Positions 17,497 through 27,118 are shown, counted from the first letter of the stretch. The stretch is 64,000 bases of DNA from Halomonas korlensis (GCF_900116705.1 NZ_FPBP01000011.1:92851-156850); one strand, 5' to 3'. The notes: generated by a model from the letters alone, not told the origin. Made by a program: numbers and translations.

Positions 17497-18966
17497 TCAG
17501 AACACCGACTCGAAGGGTCCCATCTCGATCTGCACCGACTTGGTCTGGGTGTAATGGGCAAGGGTTTCGAGGCCGTTCTCGCGGCCCACACCGGACTGCT
17601 TGACGCCGCCCACCGGCATTTCGGCCGGCGATTCCCCCCAGGTGTTGACCCAGCAGATGCCGGCCTCCAGCCGGTGAATGGTGCGGTGGGCGCGATTCAG
17701 GTTCTCCGTGAAGACCCCGGCGGCCAGTCCGTAATACGTGTCGTTAGCGCGCTCGATCACCTCGGCCTCGTCGTCGAAGGCCAGGATCGCCATCACCGGG
17801 CCGAAGATCTCCTCGCGCACGATACGCATATCGTCATGGCAGTCGGTGAATACGGTGGGTGCGGCCCAGGCGCCATTTGCGAAGTCGCCCTGGTCCCAGG
17901 CCTCGCCGCCGAGGAGCACCCGGGCGCCTTCCTGCTTACCCAGCGCGATGTAGTCGAGCACCTTGGCCTGGTGCTCGAAGCTGACCAGCGGGCCGAAGTT
18001 GACGGTGGGGTCGCTCGGGTCGCCGGCCCGGATGCGTGCCACGCGCTCGCTGATTCGCGCCTCGAAGGCGTCCTTCACCGAGCGCTCGACGTAGACGCGC
18101 GTGCCGTTGGTGCAGATCTGCCCGCTCGAATAGAAGTTGGCCATCATGGCGGCATCGGCGGCGCGGTCGAGGTCGGCATCGGCGTAGACGATCAGCGGCG
18201 ACTTGCCGCCAAGCTCCATGGTCACATCCTTGAGGGTCGAGCCACCGGCGGCGGCCATGACCTTCTTGCCGGTGCCCACCTCGCCGGTGAACGTGACCTT
18301 GTCGATGCCCGGGTGCGCGGTGAGCATCTGGCCGACCCGGCCGTCGCCGTGCACGACATTGAACACGCCGTCGGGCAGGCCGGCCTCGGTAAGGATCTCG
18401 GCCAGCGCCATGGCGGTGAGCGGAGTCACTTCGCTGGGCTTGAAGACCATGGCGTTACCGGCGGCCAGCGCCGGGGCGGCTTTCCAGCAGGCGATCTGGA
18501 TCGGGTAGTTCCAGGCGCCGATCGCCCCGACCACGCCGAGTGGCTCGCGGCGGGTATAGACGAACGAGTCCTCGCGCAGCGGGATCTGGCTGCCCTCGAT
18601 GGCAGGTGCCAGGCCGGCGTAGTACTCGAGCGCATCGGCGCCGGTGACGATATCCACCGCCGCGGTCTCGCTGATCGGCTTGCCGGTGTTGCGGGTCTCG
18701 AGCTCGGCGAGCTCGTCGTTGCGCTCTCTCAATAGCGCCACGGCACGGTTGAGGATGCGACCGCGCTGCATGCCGGTCATGGCGGCCCAGACGCGCTGGC
18801 CACGGCGCGCCGCGGCGACGGCGGCATCGACATCGGCCTCGGCGGCTTGCTGCACCGTGGCGAGGTGGCTGCCGTCGAAAGGGTTGACGACCGCGAAGGT
18901 CTCGCCGGAGCTGGCAGCCACCCGGCGTCCGTCGATGTAGAGGGTCTGTAGGTCGAGAGTTGCCAT
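17497..18966 (-). CDS. betB: Betaine aldehyde dehydrogenase
   Basis: BetB oxidises betaine aldehyde to glycine betaine with NAD(P). The 489-residue aldehyde dehydrogenase has the catalytic Cys285 in [11 protein letters not shown] and Glu251 in MELGGKSP, the cofactor segment [13 protein letters not shown] near residue 150, and the C-terminal signature [19 protein letters not shown]. Length matches E. coli BetB (490). The ATG at 18966 is 11 bases after the betI stop and preceded by a GGAGG-type site, so betI and betB are cotranscribed. Confidence 0.94.
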   Translation of the reverse strand: MATLDLQTLYIDGRRVAASSGETFAVVNPFDGSHLATVQQAAEADVDAAVAAARRGQRVWAAMTGMQRGRILNRAVALLRERNDELAELETRNTGKPISETAAVDIVTGADALEYYAGLAPAIEGSQIPLREDSFVYTRREPLGVVGAIGAWNYPIQIACWKAAPALAAGNAMVFKPSEVTPLTAMALAEILTEAGLPDGVFNVVHGDGRVGQMLTAHPGIDKVTFTGEVGTGKKVMAAAGGSTLKDVTMELGGKSPLIVYADADLDRAADAAMMANFYSSGQICTNGTRVYVERSVKDAFEARISERVARIRAGDPSDPTVNFGPLVSFEHQAKVLDYIALGKQEGARVLLGGEAWDQGDFANGAWAAPTVFTDCHDDMRIVREEIFGPVMAILAFDDEAEVIERANDTYYGLAAGVFTENLNRAHRTIHRLEAGICWVNTWGESPAEMPVGGVKQSGVGRENGLETLAHYTQTKSVQIEMGPFESVF

Positions 18967-18977
18967 AGAGGCCTCCT

Positions 18978-19583
18978 TCAGGAAACGGGGTGGGGCTTGC
19001 TGCCTTCTAGCAGCTGATCCAGCGTGGCATGGGCCAGACGGCGGGCCTGCTCGGCATCCAGGCCCTCGGGGGTCAGTGCACCGCGTAGCCAGAGCCCATC
19101 GATTACTGCCGCCAGGCCACGCGCCGCCTGGCGGGCCTGCTCACGTGGCATCACGCGGCAGAACTGGTTGCACAGGTTCGAGTAGAGGCGGCGGTCGTTG
19201 ACCTGTTGCAGCCGCTGCAGGCGTGGTGTGTGCATGCTGCTGGCCCAGAACGCCAGCCAGGTCTTGGCTACCGGCCCGGTGACCTGGCTGCGATCGAAGT
19301 TGCCGTCGATGATCGCCCCCAGATGCGCACGCGGGCTGGGAGCGACGAGTGATCGTCGTCGGGCGGCCACGGCCTCACCCAGATCGTGCAGGATCTGGCG
19401 CATCGTCGCTTCGAGCAGGCCGTCCTTGCCGCCGAAATAATGACTGATGATGCCTGCGGAAACGCCGGCATGGCGGGCGATGCGCATCACCGTCGTATCG
19501 GCCAGGCCGACTTCATCGATGGCCGCCATGGTGGCCCTGATCAGCTGCTGTCGACGGATGGGTTCCATTCCAACCTTGGGCAC
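18978..19583 (-). CDS. betI: TetR-family repressor of choline-to-betaine genes
   Basis: BetI represses the bet genes and is released by choline. The start is the GTG at 19583 (protein [15 protein letters not shown]), which matches the conserved N-terminus of BetI and has an AAGGAG binding site eight bases upstream. The frame stays open to 19697, but that extension covers the promoter and operator. The N-terminal helix-turn-helix reads [21 protein letters not shown] near residues 34-54. It is 201 residues long, and BetI is usually 190-200. First gene of betI-betB-betA. A perfect palindrome 83 bases upstream of the start is the probable binding site. Confidence 0.93.
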   Translation of the reverse strand: MPKVGMEPIRRQQLIRATMAAIDEVGLADTTVMRIARHAGVSAGIISHYFGGKDGLLEATMRQILHDLGEAVAARRRSLVAPSPRAHLGAIIDGNFDRSQVTGPVAKTWLAFWASSMHTPRLQRLQQVNDRRLYSNLCNQFCRVMPREQARQAARGLAAVIDGLWLRGALTPEGLDAEQARRLAHATLDQLLEGSKPHPVS

Positions 19584-19665
19584 CGTGCAGACTCCTTCAT
19601 TGGGGATTCGTCTTGCCACCACACCCACTAGCGTGGTTAACATAGGGCCAGCTTGCCATTTCTTT

Positions 19666-19679
19666 ATTGAACGTTCAAT
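19666..19679. promoter_or_regulatory. Palindromic BetI operator
   Basis: ATTGAACGTTCAAT is a perfect 14-base palindrome flanked by further A/T-rich half-repeats (TTTATTG and CAATAAA). It lies in the divergent gap between betI and the choline-binding protein gene. From memory it resembles the BetI box of enteric bacteria (TTGATTGGACGTTCAAT region), so control of both genes is likely. Confidence 0.75.
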
Positions 19680-19834
19680 CAATAAAAGGGCTGCCAATGA
19701 AAGGTGCTTTCATACTAGGCGCCCTGCAGCGAGATGGTCGGCCGGTGTCCGCTCGATACCGCGATATGCATTGAACTAGCCGAGACCTACGCATCGCGCT
19801 AGTTGAAACGATGAACCATTTAAGGGATATCCAG

Positions 19835-20800
19835 ATGAACAAGACAACCATGCAACGCCAGATGGGCCTAGGCCTGAGCGCTGCGGTCCTGGGCCTTGTG
19901 ACAACGCCGCTGATGGCCGCCGAGCCGGAGCAGTGCCAAACCGTGCGCTTTGCCGAAGTCGGCTGGACTGACATTACGGCGACCACGGCGCTGACGACCG
20001 AGGTTCTTGAGGCCATGGGCTACGAGACGCGCATCGATACGGTCTCGGTGCCGATTGCCTACTCAGGCATGAAGAATGGCGACTTCGATGTCTTCCTGGG
20101 TAACTGGATGCCCTCCATGGCATCGATCAGCGACCCCTACGTCGAGGCGGGTGATGTCGATCGCCTTGGCGCCAATCTCGAGGGCGCCAAGTACACCTTG
20201 GCGGTGCCGCAGTATGTCCATGATGCCGGCGTCACCTCGGTCGAGGATCTCGCCGAGCATGCCGACCAGTTCGAGAGCCGGCTGCACGGCATCGAGGCGG
20301 GCAACGATGGCAACGAGTTGATCCAGCAGATGATCGACGACGATGCCTTCGACCTCGGCGACTGGGATCTGGTCGACTCCAGCGAGGCGGGCATGCTCGC
20401 CGAGCTGAGCGCTCGGGTACCACGCGAGAAATGGATGGTGTTCCTCGGCTGGGAACCACACCCCATGAACACCAACTTCGACATGGCCTACCTCGAAGGC
20501 GCCGGCGATTATTTTGGCCCCGACCTGGGCGGCGCCACCGTCTACACCAACACCCGTGGCGGCTATGTCGAAGAGTGCGGTAACGTTGGCGCCCTGCTCG
20601 AGAATCTCGAGTTTACCCTGGAGATGGAAAACCAGCTCATGGGCACGATCATGGACGATGGCGCCGATCCGCGCGAGGCGGCTCGCGACTATCTAAAAGC
20701 CAATCCCGAAGTCCTCGAACCTTGGTTGGATGGCGTGACCACGCGGGAGGGCGAGCCAGCCCTGCCGGCGGTCCAGCAGGCGCTCGATATCGAGGCGTGA
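19835..20800 (+). CDS. Periplasmic choline/glycine-betaine-binding protein (ChoX/ProX type)
   Basis: This 321-residue substrate-binding protein has a signal peptide ending near LMAAEPEQC. It has tryptophan-bearing segments as in quaternary-amine binding proteins: AEVGWTDITAT, FLGNWMPSM and FLGWEPHPMN. Their aromatic side chains normally form the box around the trimethylammonium group. The ATG at 19835 follows an AAGGGATATCCAG site; an in-frame ATG at 19811 is less good. Divergent from betIBA, and probably controlled by the same operator. No permease or ATPase gene follows; tRNA genes come next, so the partner subunits must be encoded elsewhere. Confidence 0.87.
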   Translation: MNKTTMQRQMGLGLSAAVLGLVTTPLMAAEPEQCQTVRFAEVGWTDITATTALTTEVLEAMGYETRIDTVSVPIAYSGMKNGDFDVFLGNWMPSMASISDPYVEAGDVDRLGANLEGAKYTLAVPQYVHDAGVTSVEDLAEHADQFESRLHGIEAGNDGNELIQQMIDDDAFDLGDWDLVDSSEAGMLAELSARVPREKWMVFLGWEPHPMNTNFDMAYLEGAGDYFGPDLGGATVYTNTRGGYVEECGNVGALLENLEFTLEMENQLMGTIMDDGADPREAARDYLKANPEVLEPWLDGVTTREGEPALPAVQQALDIEA

Positions 20801-20814
20801 GCGGTCTCGCGGAC

Positions 20815-20843
20815 TTGCCTTGGAGCGGGCCTGCGTGCATAAT
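20815..20843 (+). promoter_or_regulatory. Sigma-70-type promoter for tRNA-Met
   Basis: TTGCCT at 20815-20820 and CATAAT at 20838-20843 are separated by 17 bases, about 43 bases before the tRNA. Both hexamers are close to consensus. Confidence 0.65.
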
Positions 20844-20885
20844 CTGTCTCCGTTGCCCGGCCATGGTCGGGCAACGTGTTGATAA

Positions 20886-20962
20886 GGCTACGTAGCTCAG
20901 CTGGTTAGAGCACATCACTCATAATGATGGGGTCCCCTGTTCGAATCAGGGCGTAGCCACCA
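20886..20962 (+). tRNA. tRNA-Met (CAT anticodon), elongator type
   Basis: A 77-base cloverleaf with encoded CCA. The acceptor stem is GGCTACG with its complement before ACCA, the D-loop is AGCTCAGCTGGTTAGAGC, the anticodon loop is CTCATAA and the T-loop is TTCGAAT. The 5' half matches, as I recall it, the E. coli elongator tRNA-Met. An identical copy in inverted orientation lies at 25154-25230. The complementary first acceptor pair speaks against an initiator tRNA. Confidence 0.95.
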
Positions 20963-20975
20963 GCCGCATTCCAAG

Positions 20976-21009
20976 ACGCCCGCCCGGCCATTTCCGAGCG
21001 GGCGTTTTC
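20976..21009 (+). terminator. Rho-independent terminator after tRNA-Met
   Basis: ACGCCCGC pairs with GCGGGCGT, with a partly paired inner region (CCGG and CCGA), and is followed by TTTTCG. It separates tRNA-Met from the tRNA-Asn promoter. Confidence 0.75.
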
Positions 21010-21032
21010 GTGGCATCCCGGCCAATCCTTTC

Positions 21033-21060
21033 TTGACCTGACCAGCCCGATCCGTATACT
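21033..21060 (+). promoter_or_regulatory. Sigma-70-type promoter for the tRNA-Asn array
   Basis: TTGACC at 21033-21038 and TATACT at 21055-21060, 16 bases apart, end 21 bases before the first tRNA-Asn. Very near consensus, as expected for a stable-RNA promoter. Confidence 0.75.
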
Positions 21061-21081
21061 ACGCACCGTGTTCGAGGTCAT

Positions 21082-21157
21082 TCCCCGATAGCTCAGTTGG
21101 TAGAGCAAATGACTGTTAATCATTGGGTCACAGGTTCGAGTCCTGTTCGGGGAGCCA
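21082..21157 (+). tRNA. tRNA-Asn (GTT anticodon), copy 1
   Basis: A 76-base cloverleaf with TCCCCGA acceptor stem, anticodon loop CTGTTAA and encoded CCA. It differs from the other two copies at two positions that pair in the anticodon stem (AATGA/TCATT here, AGTGA/TCACT there). Confidence 0.95.
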
Positions 21158-21204
21158 GCTTCATGCTCAAGTGAAGCGGCCAGGACGTTCGAGCACAAGG
21201 CGAT

Positions 21205-21280
<76 letters not shown>

Positions 21281-21313
21281 ACCTCCTGTCGTTACCGCGT
21301 CTCACCGTATTCT

Positions 21314-21389
<76 letters not shown>

Positions 21390-21507
21390 TCCAGCTCGTT
21401 TCCAGCATGCTTGTATTCCTGGCCATCGGCTACTTGTCGGTCAGGCATCGTCGTGTCTGCCATGCGCCACCTGCTGCAGGGTCATGGTCTTTAGACCCCA
21501 AAGCAAG

Positions 21508-21530
21508 CCGCCGGACCTCAGGTCCGGCGG
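21508..21530 (-). terminator. Hairpin downstream of prc
   Basis: An 11-bp perfect stem (CCGCCGGACCT / AGGTCCGGCGG) lies 28 bases past the prc stop. On the minus strand a loose T-rich tail (CTTGCTTT) follows. It could also stop transcripts of the tRNA-Asn array from the other side. Confidence 0.6.
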
Positions 21531-21558
21531 TGTGGGTTAGTCGAGCAAGCGAGTGACG

Positions 21559-23628
21559 TTATTGCCGGCCGGCCAGGCGGTAATCGCCGTCGAGCTGGGC
21601 GAAGTCGAGCAGGATATGGGCGGCCTCGAGCACTTGAACTTCTTCCACGGGTTCTTCGCGCTCCTCGGGGTCCACCTCGTCCTCGTCGCGTGCGTCGATC
21701 CATTCATCGAGCGTGTCGAGGCCCAGCGCAATGCGACGCTCGTTCTCGAGAGCAAGCTGTTCGGCTTCCTGAGCCTCAAGCTCCTGTTGGCGCATCTCAC
21801 GGTTCAGGCTGACGCTGGTGTGCTGTTCGCGCATGCGACGCACCAGCGCCGCTTGGTCTTCCAGATAGCGGAAGTTGGGCAATTCGTCGGCGCGTTGGAG
21901 GTGGCGCTCCTCGAGCGTGCTCAGGTACTGGTCCGGGTCGCCATAGGTGCGGTATTGCACTGGCCTGACCGTGTCCCATTCCAGTGCGTTGTCGAGGCTG
22001 CTCTCGCCGATCTGCTCCGGGTCTACCAGGCTCGGGAAGGCGATATCGGGTTCGACACCGCGATGCTGGGTGCTTTCGCCGGAAATACGATAGAACTTGG
22101 CACGCGTCAGCTTGATCTCGCCATGGCTAAGATCGTTCAAGGTCTGTACCGTGCCTTTGCCGAAGGTCGAGGTGCCAAACACCAGGCCGCGCCCGTAATC
22201 CTGAATGGCGCCGGCGAAGATCTCCGAGGCCGAGGCGGAGAGGCGATTGACCAGCACGCCAAGCGGGCCGTCGTAAAGGGTGCCTGCCTCGGTATCGCCA
22301 TAGAGACTGATGCGGCCGCGGGCATCGCGTACCTGCACGGTCGGGCCGCGATCGATAAACAGGCCGATCAGCGAGTTGGCTTCCTGCAGGGCACCGCCGC
22401 CATTGCTTCTCAGATCCAGCACGATGCCCTCGACGCCTTCCTCCTGCAGTCGCTCGATCTCTCGGGCCACGTCACGGGTGGTACTGCGGTACTCCTCTTC
22501 GCCCGCCTGCCAGGCCTCGAAATCTACATAGAAGGTCGGAATCTTGATCGCGCCGATGCGGTGGACGCCGTCGTCGCGTTCGATCTCGATCACCTCACCC
22601 TGCGCGGCTTGATCCTCGAGGTCCACGGTGTCGCGAGTGATCTCGACGACCTTGGAGCGGGTCATGTCCACGGCCTGGGCAGGAACGACATCGAGACGCA
22701 CCACCGAGCCCTTGGGGCCGCGGATCAGGTCGACGACGTTATCGAGGCGCATGCCGACCACGTTGACCATTTCCTCTTCATCTTCCTGGCCGACGGCAAC
22801 GATGCGGTCGGCCGGTTCGAGCACGCCGGACTGCTCGGCAGGACCACCCGGCACCAGACTCGCGACCTTGACGTACTCGCCATCGGATTGCAGCAGGGCG
22901 CCGATACCTTCCAGTGACAGGCGCATCTGGATATCGAAGGATTCGCCCTGCCGAGGTGACAGGTATTCGCTGTGCGGATCGATACTGCCGGTTACGGCGG
23001 CCATGAAGAGTCCGAACACATCCTCGGTTTCGGTCTGTTCCAGCCGGGAGAGCTGGCCTTCATAGCGCTGACGCAGGTTCGTCTCGACCTGTTCGGCATC
23101 CTGGCCGCTGATTTCCTGGGTCAGGGCGGCGTTCATCAGGCGCTTGTTCCACAGCTCGTCGAGTTCCGCGTGAGTCTGCGCCCAGGGCGCATCGTCGCGC
23201 TCAAGGTCGAGACGCGCATCGGTATCGAAATCGTAGTCGATGCCCTGGTCAAGCTTCGCCAGTAGCCACTCAAGGCGCGATTCGGCTCGCTCGTGGTGCA
23301 GGGAGTAGAGGTCGAATATTTGCGTCAGTTCGCCCTCGAGGATGGCATCGTCCATCCGGGTCTCGAGGTTGCGAAAGCGCTCGACATCGTCATGCAGGAG
23401 GTAGGCGCGCTGGCCGTCGAGGATGTCCAGCAGCCGCTCGAAGGCTTGGCGCGACCACTCGTCATCGAGCTCGACGTCGGCATAGTGGCTGTAGCGCATT
23501 GACTCGGCCACTTCCATGGCTGCCTGGCGTTGGCTGTCGGTGGGTTGCAGCTGAGCCGAGGCGGTGGTGGCGACCAGCAGCAAACCGGTCAGGGCAATCG
23601 AACGCCCCAGGGTGGCAAACAGGCTCAT
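21559..23628 (-). CDS. prc: Periplasmic tail-specific carboxy-terminal protease
   Basis: Prc (Tsp) degrades or trims periplasmic proteins from their C-terminus. The 689-residue protein has a signal peptide (MSLFATLGRSIALTGLLL to ASA), an N-terminal helical domain, a PDZ domain (SLEGIGALLQSDGEYVKV near residue 240), and an S41 peptidase domain with LDLRSNGGGALQEA and SASASEIFAGAIQDYGR (catalytic Ser). GTSTFGKGTVQT carries the catalytic Lys. Length matches E. coli Prc (682). Divergent from the aminopeptidase gene with 138 bases between the starts. Confidence 0.93.
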   Translation of the reverse strand: MSLFATLGRSIALTGLLLVATTASAQLQPTDSQRQAAMEVAESMRYSHYADVELDDEWSRQAFERLLDILDGQRAYLLHDDVERFRNLETRMDDAILEGELTQIFDLYSLHHERAESRLEWLLAKLDQGIDYDFDTDARLDLERDDAPWAQTHAELDELWNKRLMNAALTQEISGQDAEQVETNLRQRYEGQLSRLEQTETEDVFGLFMAAVTGSIDPHSEYLSPRQGESFDIQMRLSLEGIGALLQSDGEYVKVASLVPGGPAEQSGVLEPADRIVAVGQEDEEEMVNVVGMRLDNVVDLIRGPKGSVVRLDVVPAQAVDMTRSKVVEITRDTVDLEDQAAQGEVIEIERDDGVHRIGAIKIPTFYVDFEAWQAGEEEYRSTTRDVAREIERLQEEGVEGIVLDLRSNGGGALQEANSLIGLFIDRGPTVQVRDARGRISLYGDTEAGTLYDGPLGVLVNRLSASASEIFAGAIQDYGRGLVFGTSTFGKGTVQTLNDLSHGEIKLTRAKFYRISGESTQHRGVEPDIAFPSLVDPEQIGESSLDNALEWDTVRPVQYRTYGDPDQYLSTLEERHLQRADELPNFRYLEDQAALVRRMREQHTSVSLNREMRQQELEAQEAEQLALENERRIALGLDTLDEWIDARDEDEVDPEEREEPVEEVQVLEAAHILLDFAQLDGDYRLAGRQ

Positions 23629-23766
23629 CGATTAAGCACTCCCGGTTTCATGTACACTTTGACCCTAGACCCGAATTAGGCCAATGAGTTGCGTGGATCG
23701 AACACTTATTGTATCAGCTCGGACAGTGACGCATGACCCTGTCTCTGTCTCGCCAAGAGGAAAACC

Positions 23767-25065
23767 ATGACCCAGGATGATCCGATCGGGCGCCTGCTCG
23801 ATTTCCTGCACCGTTCTCCCACCCCATGGCACGCGACGGCCAACATGGCCACTCGGCTCGAGGCGTCTGGCTTCCAGCGCCTCGACGAGCGCGAGGCCTG
23901 GCAACTTGCCCCGGGGGATCGGGTCTATGTGACCCGTAACGACTCATCGATCATTGCGCTGCAACTCCCCAATGATCCACTCGTCGCGTTGCGGATGATC
24001 GGCGCCCATACCGACAGTCCGGGGCTTAGGCTCAAGCCGCATGCCGCGCAGACCGCGGCGGGTTGGCTGCAATTGGGCGTCGAGGTTTATGGCGGTGCAT
24101 TGCTGGCGCCCTGGTTCGATCGTGACCTGGGGCTTGCCGGCCGCGTGCACGTGCGCCGCGCGGACGGGCGCATCGAGGGCAAGCTGCTTAATGTCGACCG
24201 CCCGGTAGCGACGATCCCCAGCCTGGCTATCCATCTCGATCGCGAAGCCAACAACGGTCGCGCGCTCAATGCCCAGACCCAGATGGCGCCGGTCTTCCTG
24301 CAGGGCGGGGAACATCAGGATCTGGATCGTTTGCTCAAGGGCTGGCTGGCCGAGCAACACGAGATCGAGGACATCGAGATTCTCGATTTCGAGCTAGGAC
24401 TCTACGACACGCAGCCGCCGGCAAGCGTGGGGGTGGCAGGGGAGCTGATCAGCAGTGCCCGACTCGACAATCTGTTGTCCTGCTTCATGGGTCTCGAGGC
24501 CTTGCTGCAAAGCGACGGCAGCCAGGGCGCGGTGCTGGTAGCCAACGACCATGAGGAAGTCGGCAGTGCCAGCGCCAGTGGCGCGCAGGGGCCTTTCCTC
24601 GGTGACGTGCTGCGCCGCGTGGTCGAGCAGCGGGTTGGCAGCGATCAGGAGGCCTTCGTCCGCCTGATCCAGGCGTCGCGGATGATTTCCTGTGACAACG
24701 CGCATGCGCTGCACCCCAACTTCCTCGACAAGCACGATGCGTCGCATGGCCCCGCCATCAATGGCGGTCCGGTGATCAAGGTCAATGCCAACCAGCGCTA
24801 CGCGACCAACAGCGCCACCGCTGCGATGTTTCGCGACCTGTGCCGCGAGGCAGGCGAGCCGGTGCAGACCTTCGTGACCCGCGCCGATATGGGCTGTGGC
24901 AGCACCATCGGGCCGATCACCGCGACCGAGCTTGGCGTGCCGACACTCGACGTGGGGGTGGCGCAGTGGGCGATGCACTCGATCCGCGAGACGGCCGGGG
25001 CGCGCGACGTGGCCTCGCTGACTACGGTGCTGACGGCTTTCCTGAATCGCCGCGGACCGCTTTGA
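23767..25065 (+). CDS. apeB: M18-family aminopeptidase
   Basis: A zinc-dependent cytoplasmic aminopeptidase of 432 residues. The metal-binding segments are IGAHTDSPGLRLKP near residue 78, NDHEEVGSASASGAQG near residue 259, and a late MGCGSTIGPITATELG block. Length and the N-terminal SPTPWHATANMA are typical of the family. The ATG at 23767 follows AAGAGGAAAACC, a good binding site. A strong terminator lies about 50 bases after the stop. Confidence 0.92.
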   Translation: MTQDDPIGRLLDFLHRSPTPWHATANMATRLEASGFQRLDEREAWQLAPGDRVYVTRNDSSIIALQLPNDPLVALRMIGAHTDSPGLRLKPHAAQTAAGWLQLGVEVYGGALLAPWFDRDLGLAGRVHVRRADGRIEGKLLNVDRPVATIPSLAIHLDREANNGRALNAQTQMAPVFLQGGEHQDLDRLLKGWLAEQHEIEDIEILDFELGLYDTQPPASVGVAGELISSARLDNLLSCFMGLEALLQSDGSQGAVLVANDHEEVGSASASGAQGPFLGDVLRRVVEQRVGSDQEAFVRLIQASRMISCDNAHALHPNFLDKHDASHGPAINGGPVIKVNANQRYATNSATAAMFRDLCREAGEPVQTFVTRADMGCGSTIGPITATELGVPTLDVGVAQWAMHSIRETAGARDVASLTTVLTAFLNRRGPL

Positions 25066-25114
25066 ACCGAGGCTCGCGCTGCGGAATGCGCCAGGCAACT
25101 AAAGACACAGCAAG

Positions 25115-25145
25115 AAGCCCGCGGAAGTGACCTTCCGCGGGCTTT
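25115..25145. terminator. Rho-independent terminator after apeB
   Basis: A 13-bp perfect stem (AAGCCCGCGGAAG and its complement) around TGAC is followed by TTTCTCGT. Placed between apeB and the converging tRNA-Met gene, it may serve both. Confidence 0.85.
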
Positions 25146-25153
25146 CTCGTGTC

Positions 25154-25230
25154 TGGTGGCTACGCCCTGATTCGAACAGGGGACCCCATCATTATGAGTG
25201 ATGTGCTCTAACCAGCTGAGCTACGTAGCC
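25154..25230 (-). tRNA. tRNA-Met (CAT anticodon), second copy
   Basis: Base-for-base identical (77 of 77) to the copy at 20886-20962 but on the opposite strand. It has the same acceptor stem, anticodon loop CTCATAA and encoded CCA. Confidence 0.95.
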
Positions 25231-25309
25231 GTGTAACGGAGGCGGAGTCTACGGATGCCGATGGCCCGGGTCAAGCGCGGCGCGCCTGGTAAAGAGCGCC
25301 GCCGGCGAC

Positions 25310-26401
25310 TCATACATTGAAGCGGAAGTGAATGACGTCGCCGTCACGCACGATGTAGTCCTTGCCTTCCAGGCGCCACTTGCCGGCATCCTTGGCGCCC
25401 TGTTCGCCGCCCAGGGTCACGAAGTCGTCGTAGCCGACCACCTCGGCGCGGATGAAGCCCTTCTGGAAGTCGGTATGGATCACGCCTGCCGCCTCGGGGG
25501 CTGTCGCACCGATCCTGACGGTCCAGGCACGAACCTCCTTCACCCCGGCAGTGAAATAGGTCTGCAGGCCCAGCAGGGCGTAACCGGCACGGATGACCCG
25601 ATCGAGACCAGGCTCGGTCATGCCCATCTCGTCGAGGAACATGGCGCGTTCGTCGTCGTCGAGCTCGGCAATTTCGGCTTCGATCTGGTTACACACCGGC
25701 ACCACCACGGCGTCTTCCTCGGCGGCGATTTCTCGAACCACATCGAGGTAGGGGTTCGACTCGAAGCCGTCCTCGTTGACGTTGGCGATATACATGGTGG
25801 GCTTGAGCGTCAGGAAGCCGAAGCTCTTGAGTTGGCGCTGCTCGTCATCGTCGAGACCGACGCTCCTCAATGGCAGGCCCTCGGCGAGGTGTGGCTGGAT
25901 GCGCTCGAGGATTGCCTTGGTGGCGATGGCATCCTTGTCGCCCCCCTTGGCCACCCGCGTCAGGCGCTGGATGGCGCGCTCGACGGTGTCGAGATCGGCA
26001 AGCGCGAGCTCCATGTTGATGATCTCGATATCGGCGCGTGGGTCGATCTGGTTGGCCACATGGATGACGTTATCGTTGTCGAAACAGCGCACCACATGGG
26101 CGATCGCCTGGGTCTCGCGGATATTGGCCAGGAACTGATTGCCGAGCCCTTCGCCCTTGGAGGCTCCGGCCACCAGGCCGGCGATGTCGACGAACTCCAT
26201 GGTGGTGGGCAGCACCTTCTGCGGACCCACGATCTCGGCCAGGGCATCCAGGCGCGGATCGGGCATCGGCACGATGCCCACATTGGGTTCGATGGTGCAG
26301 AAGGGGAAATTCTCGGCGTCGATACCGGACTTGGTCAGCGCATTGAAGAGGGTGGACTTGCCCACATTGGGCAGGCCGACGATACCGCAGTTGAAACCCA
26401 T
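25310..26401 (-). CDS. ychF: Ribosome-binding ATPase YchF
   Basis: YchF (EngD) is an Obg-family P-loop protein that prefers ATP and binds ribosomes. The 363-residue protein starts [20 protein letters not shown] (P-loop) and has FVDIAGLV (switch/G3) and a C-terminal TGS-like domain ([20 protein letters not shown]) ending in IHFRFNV. Length is exactly that of E. coli YchF. It follows pth on the minus strand, as in many gammaproteobacteria, with 90 bases between. Confidence 0.96.
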   Translation of the reverse strand: MGFNCGIVGLPNVGKSTLFNALTKSGIDAENFPFCTIEPNVGIVPMPDPRLDALAEIVGPQKVLPTTMEFVDIAGLVAGASKGEGLGNQFLANIRETQAIAHVVRCFDNDNVIHVANQIDPRADIEIINMELALADLDTVERAIQRLTRVAKGGDKDAIATKAILERIQPHLAEGLPLRSVGLDDDEQRQLKSFGFLTLKPTMYIANVNEDGFESNPYLDVVREIAAEEDAVVVPVCNQIEAEIAELDDDERAMFLDEMGMTEPGLDRVIRAGYALLGLQTYFTAGVKEVRAWTVRIGATAPEAAGVIHTDFQKGFIRAEVVGYDDFVTLGGEQGAKDAGKWRLEGKDYIVRDGDVIHFRFNV

Positions 26402-26491
26402 GGGATCTTCCTGGAAAACGAATACGAGGATGGAGAATGAAGAGTGGCCGATATTCTACGGGACGCCTGCGGTGTCAGCCACCGGCTGCGC

Positions 26492-27076
26492 TCACGGCTT
26501 GAAACTGTGCAGCCGGTTCATGGCCTTGGCCCAGTCGCCGGCGATGGCCAGTGGCAGGGTAGCCAGGCATTCATCGATGACGGCGTCGATGGCGGCATGT
26601 TCGGCCTTGCCGGGACGACCCAGGACGTACTGGGTGACTTGGCGGGCATCACCGGGATGGCCGATGCCCAGGCGCAGGCGATGGAAGCCGCGCTCGTTGC
26701 CGAGTGCACTGATGATGTCGCGCAGGCCGTTGTGGCCGCCATGTCCGCCACCCTGTTTGTAACGCGCGGTGCCGGCCGGCAGGTCGAGCTCGTCATGCGC
26801 GACCAGCAACTCGTCCGCCTCGAGACGAAAGAACTGGCAGAGCGCAGCCACCGCGCCGCCGCTGCGGTTCATGAAGGTGGTCGGTTCCAGCAGGTGAAGG
26901 TCGTGGCCGTCCAGGCGAACTCGGGCGTGAAGGCCGAGAAACTTCTTGTCGGGCCGCAGTTCGCCACCCGCCTGTCGGGCCAAGGCGTGCACGACCCAAG
27001 CGCCGACATTGTGTCGCGTGCCGGCGTAGTCGTTACCGGGATTGCCCAGCCCGATGATCGCTTTAACCTGACGCAT
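26492..27076 (-). CDS. pth: Peptidyl-tRNA hydrolase
   Basis: Pth releases tRNA from peptidyl-tRNAs that drop off the ribosome. The 194-residue protein has the signature GLGNPGNDYAGTRHNVG (catalytic His22), TFMNRSGGAV, VAHDELDLPAG (catalytic Asp) and GGGHGGHNGLRDI. The ATG at 27076 has a GGAGG site eight bases upstream. That site directly abuts the T-run of the rplY terminator, so pth probably depends on read-through or a very close promoter. Confidence 0.95.
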   Translation of the reverse strand: MRQVKAIIGLGNPGNDYAGTRHNVGAWVVHALARQAGGELRPDKKFLGLHARVRLDGHDLHLLEPTTFMNRSGGAVAALCQFFRLEADELLVAHDELDLPAGTARYKQGGGHGGHNGLRDIISALGNERGFHRLRLGIGHPGDARQVTQYVLGRPGKAEHAAIDAVIDECLATLPLAIAGDWAKAMNRLHSFKP

Positions 27077-27089
27077 CGTCGCTGCCTCC

Positions 27090-27118
27090 AAAAAAAATCA
27101 AGCGCCTGGGCGCTTGAT
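27090..27118 (-). terminator. Rho-independent terminator between rplY and pth
   Basis: On the minus strand the stem ATCAAGCGC / GCGCTTGAT closes a four-base loop and is followed by eight T. The run ends immediately before the GGAGG ribosome binding site of pth. Confidence 0.88.

Noticed and set aside
17554..18735. 393-codon frame opposite betB
   Set aside because: It is a high-GC shadow; betB has its full catalytic set on the minus strand.
23629..23766. Promoter TTGCGT-N17-TATCAG between prc and apeB
   Set aside because: Spacing is right but both hexamers are weak, so it was not listed as a feature.
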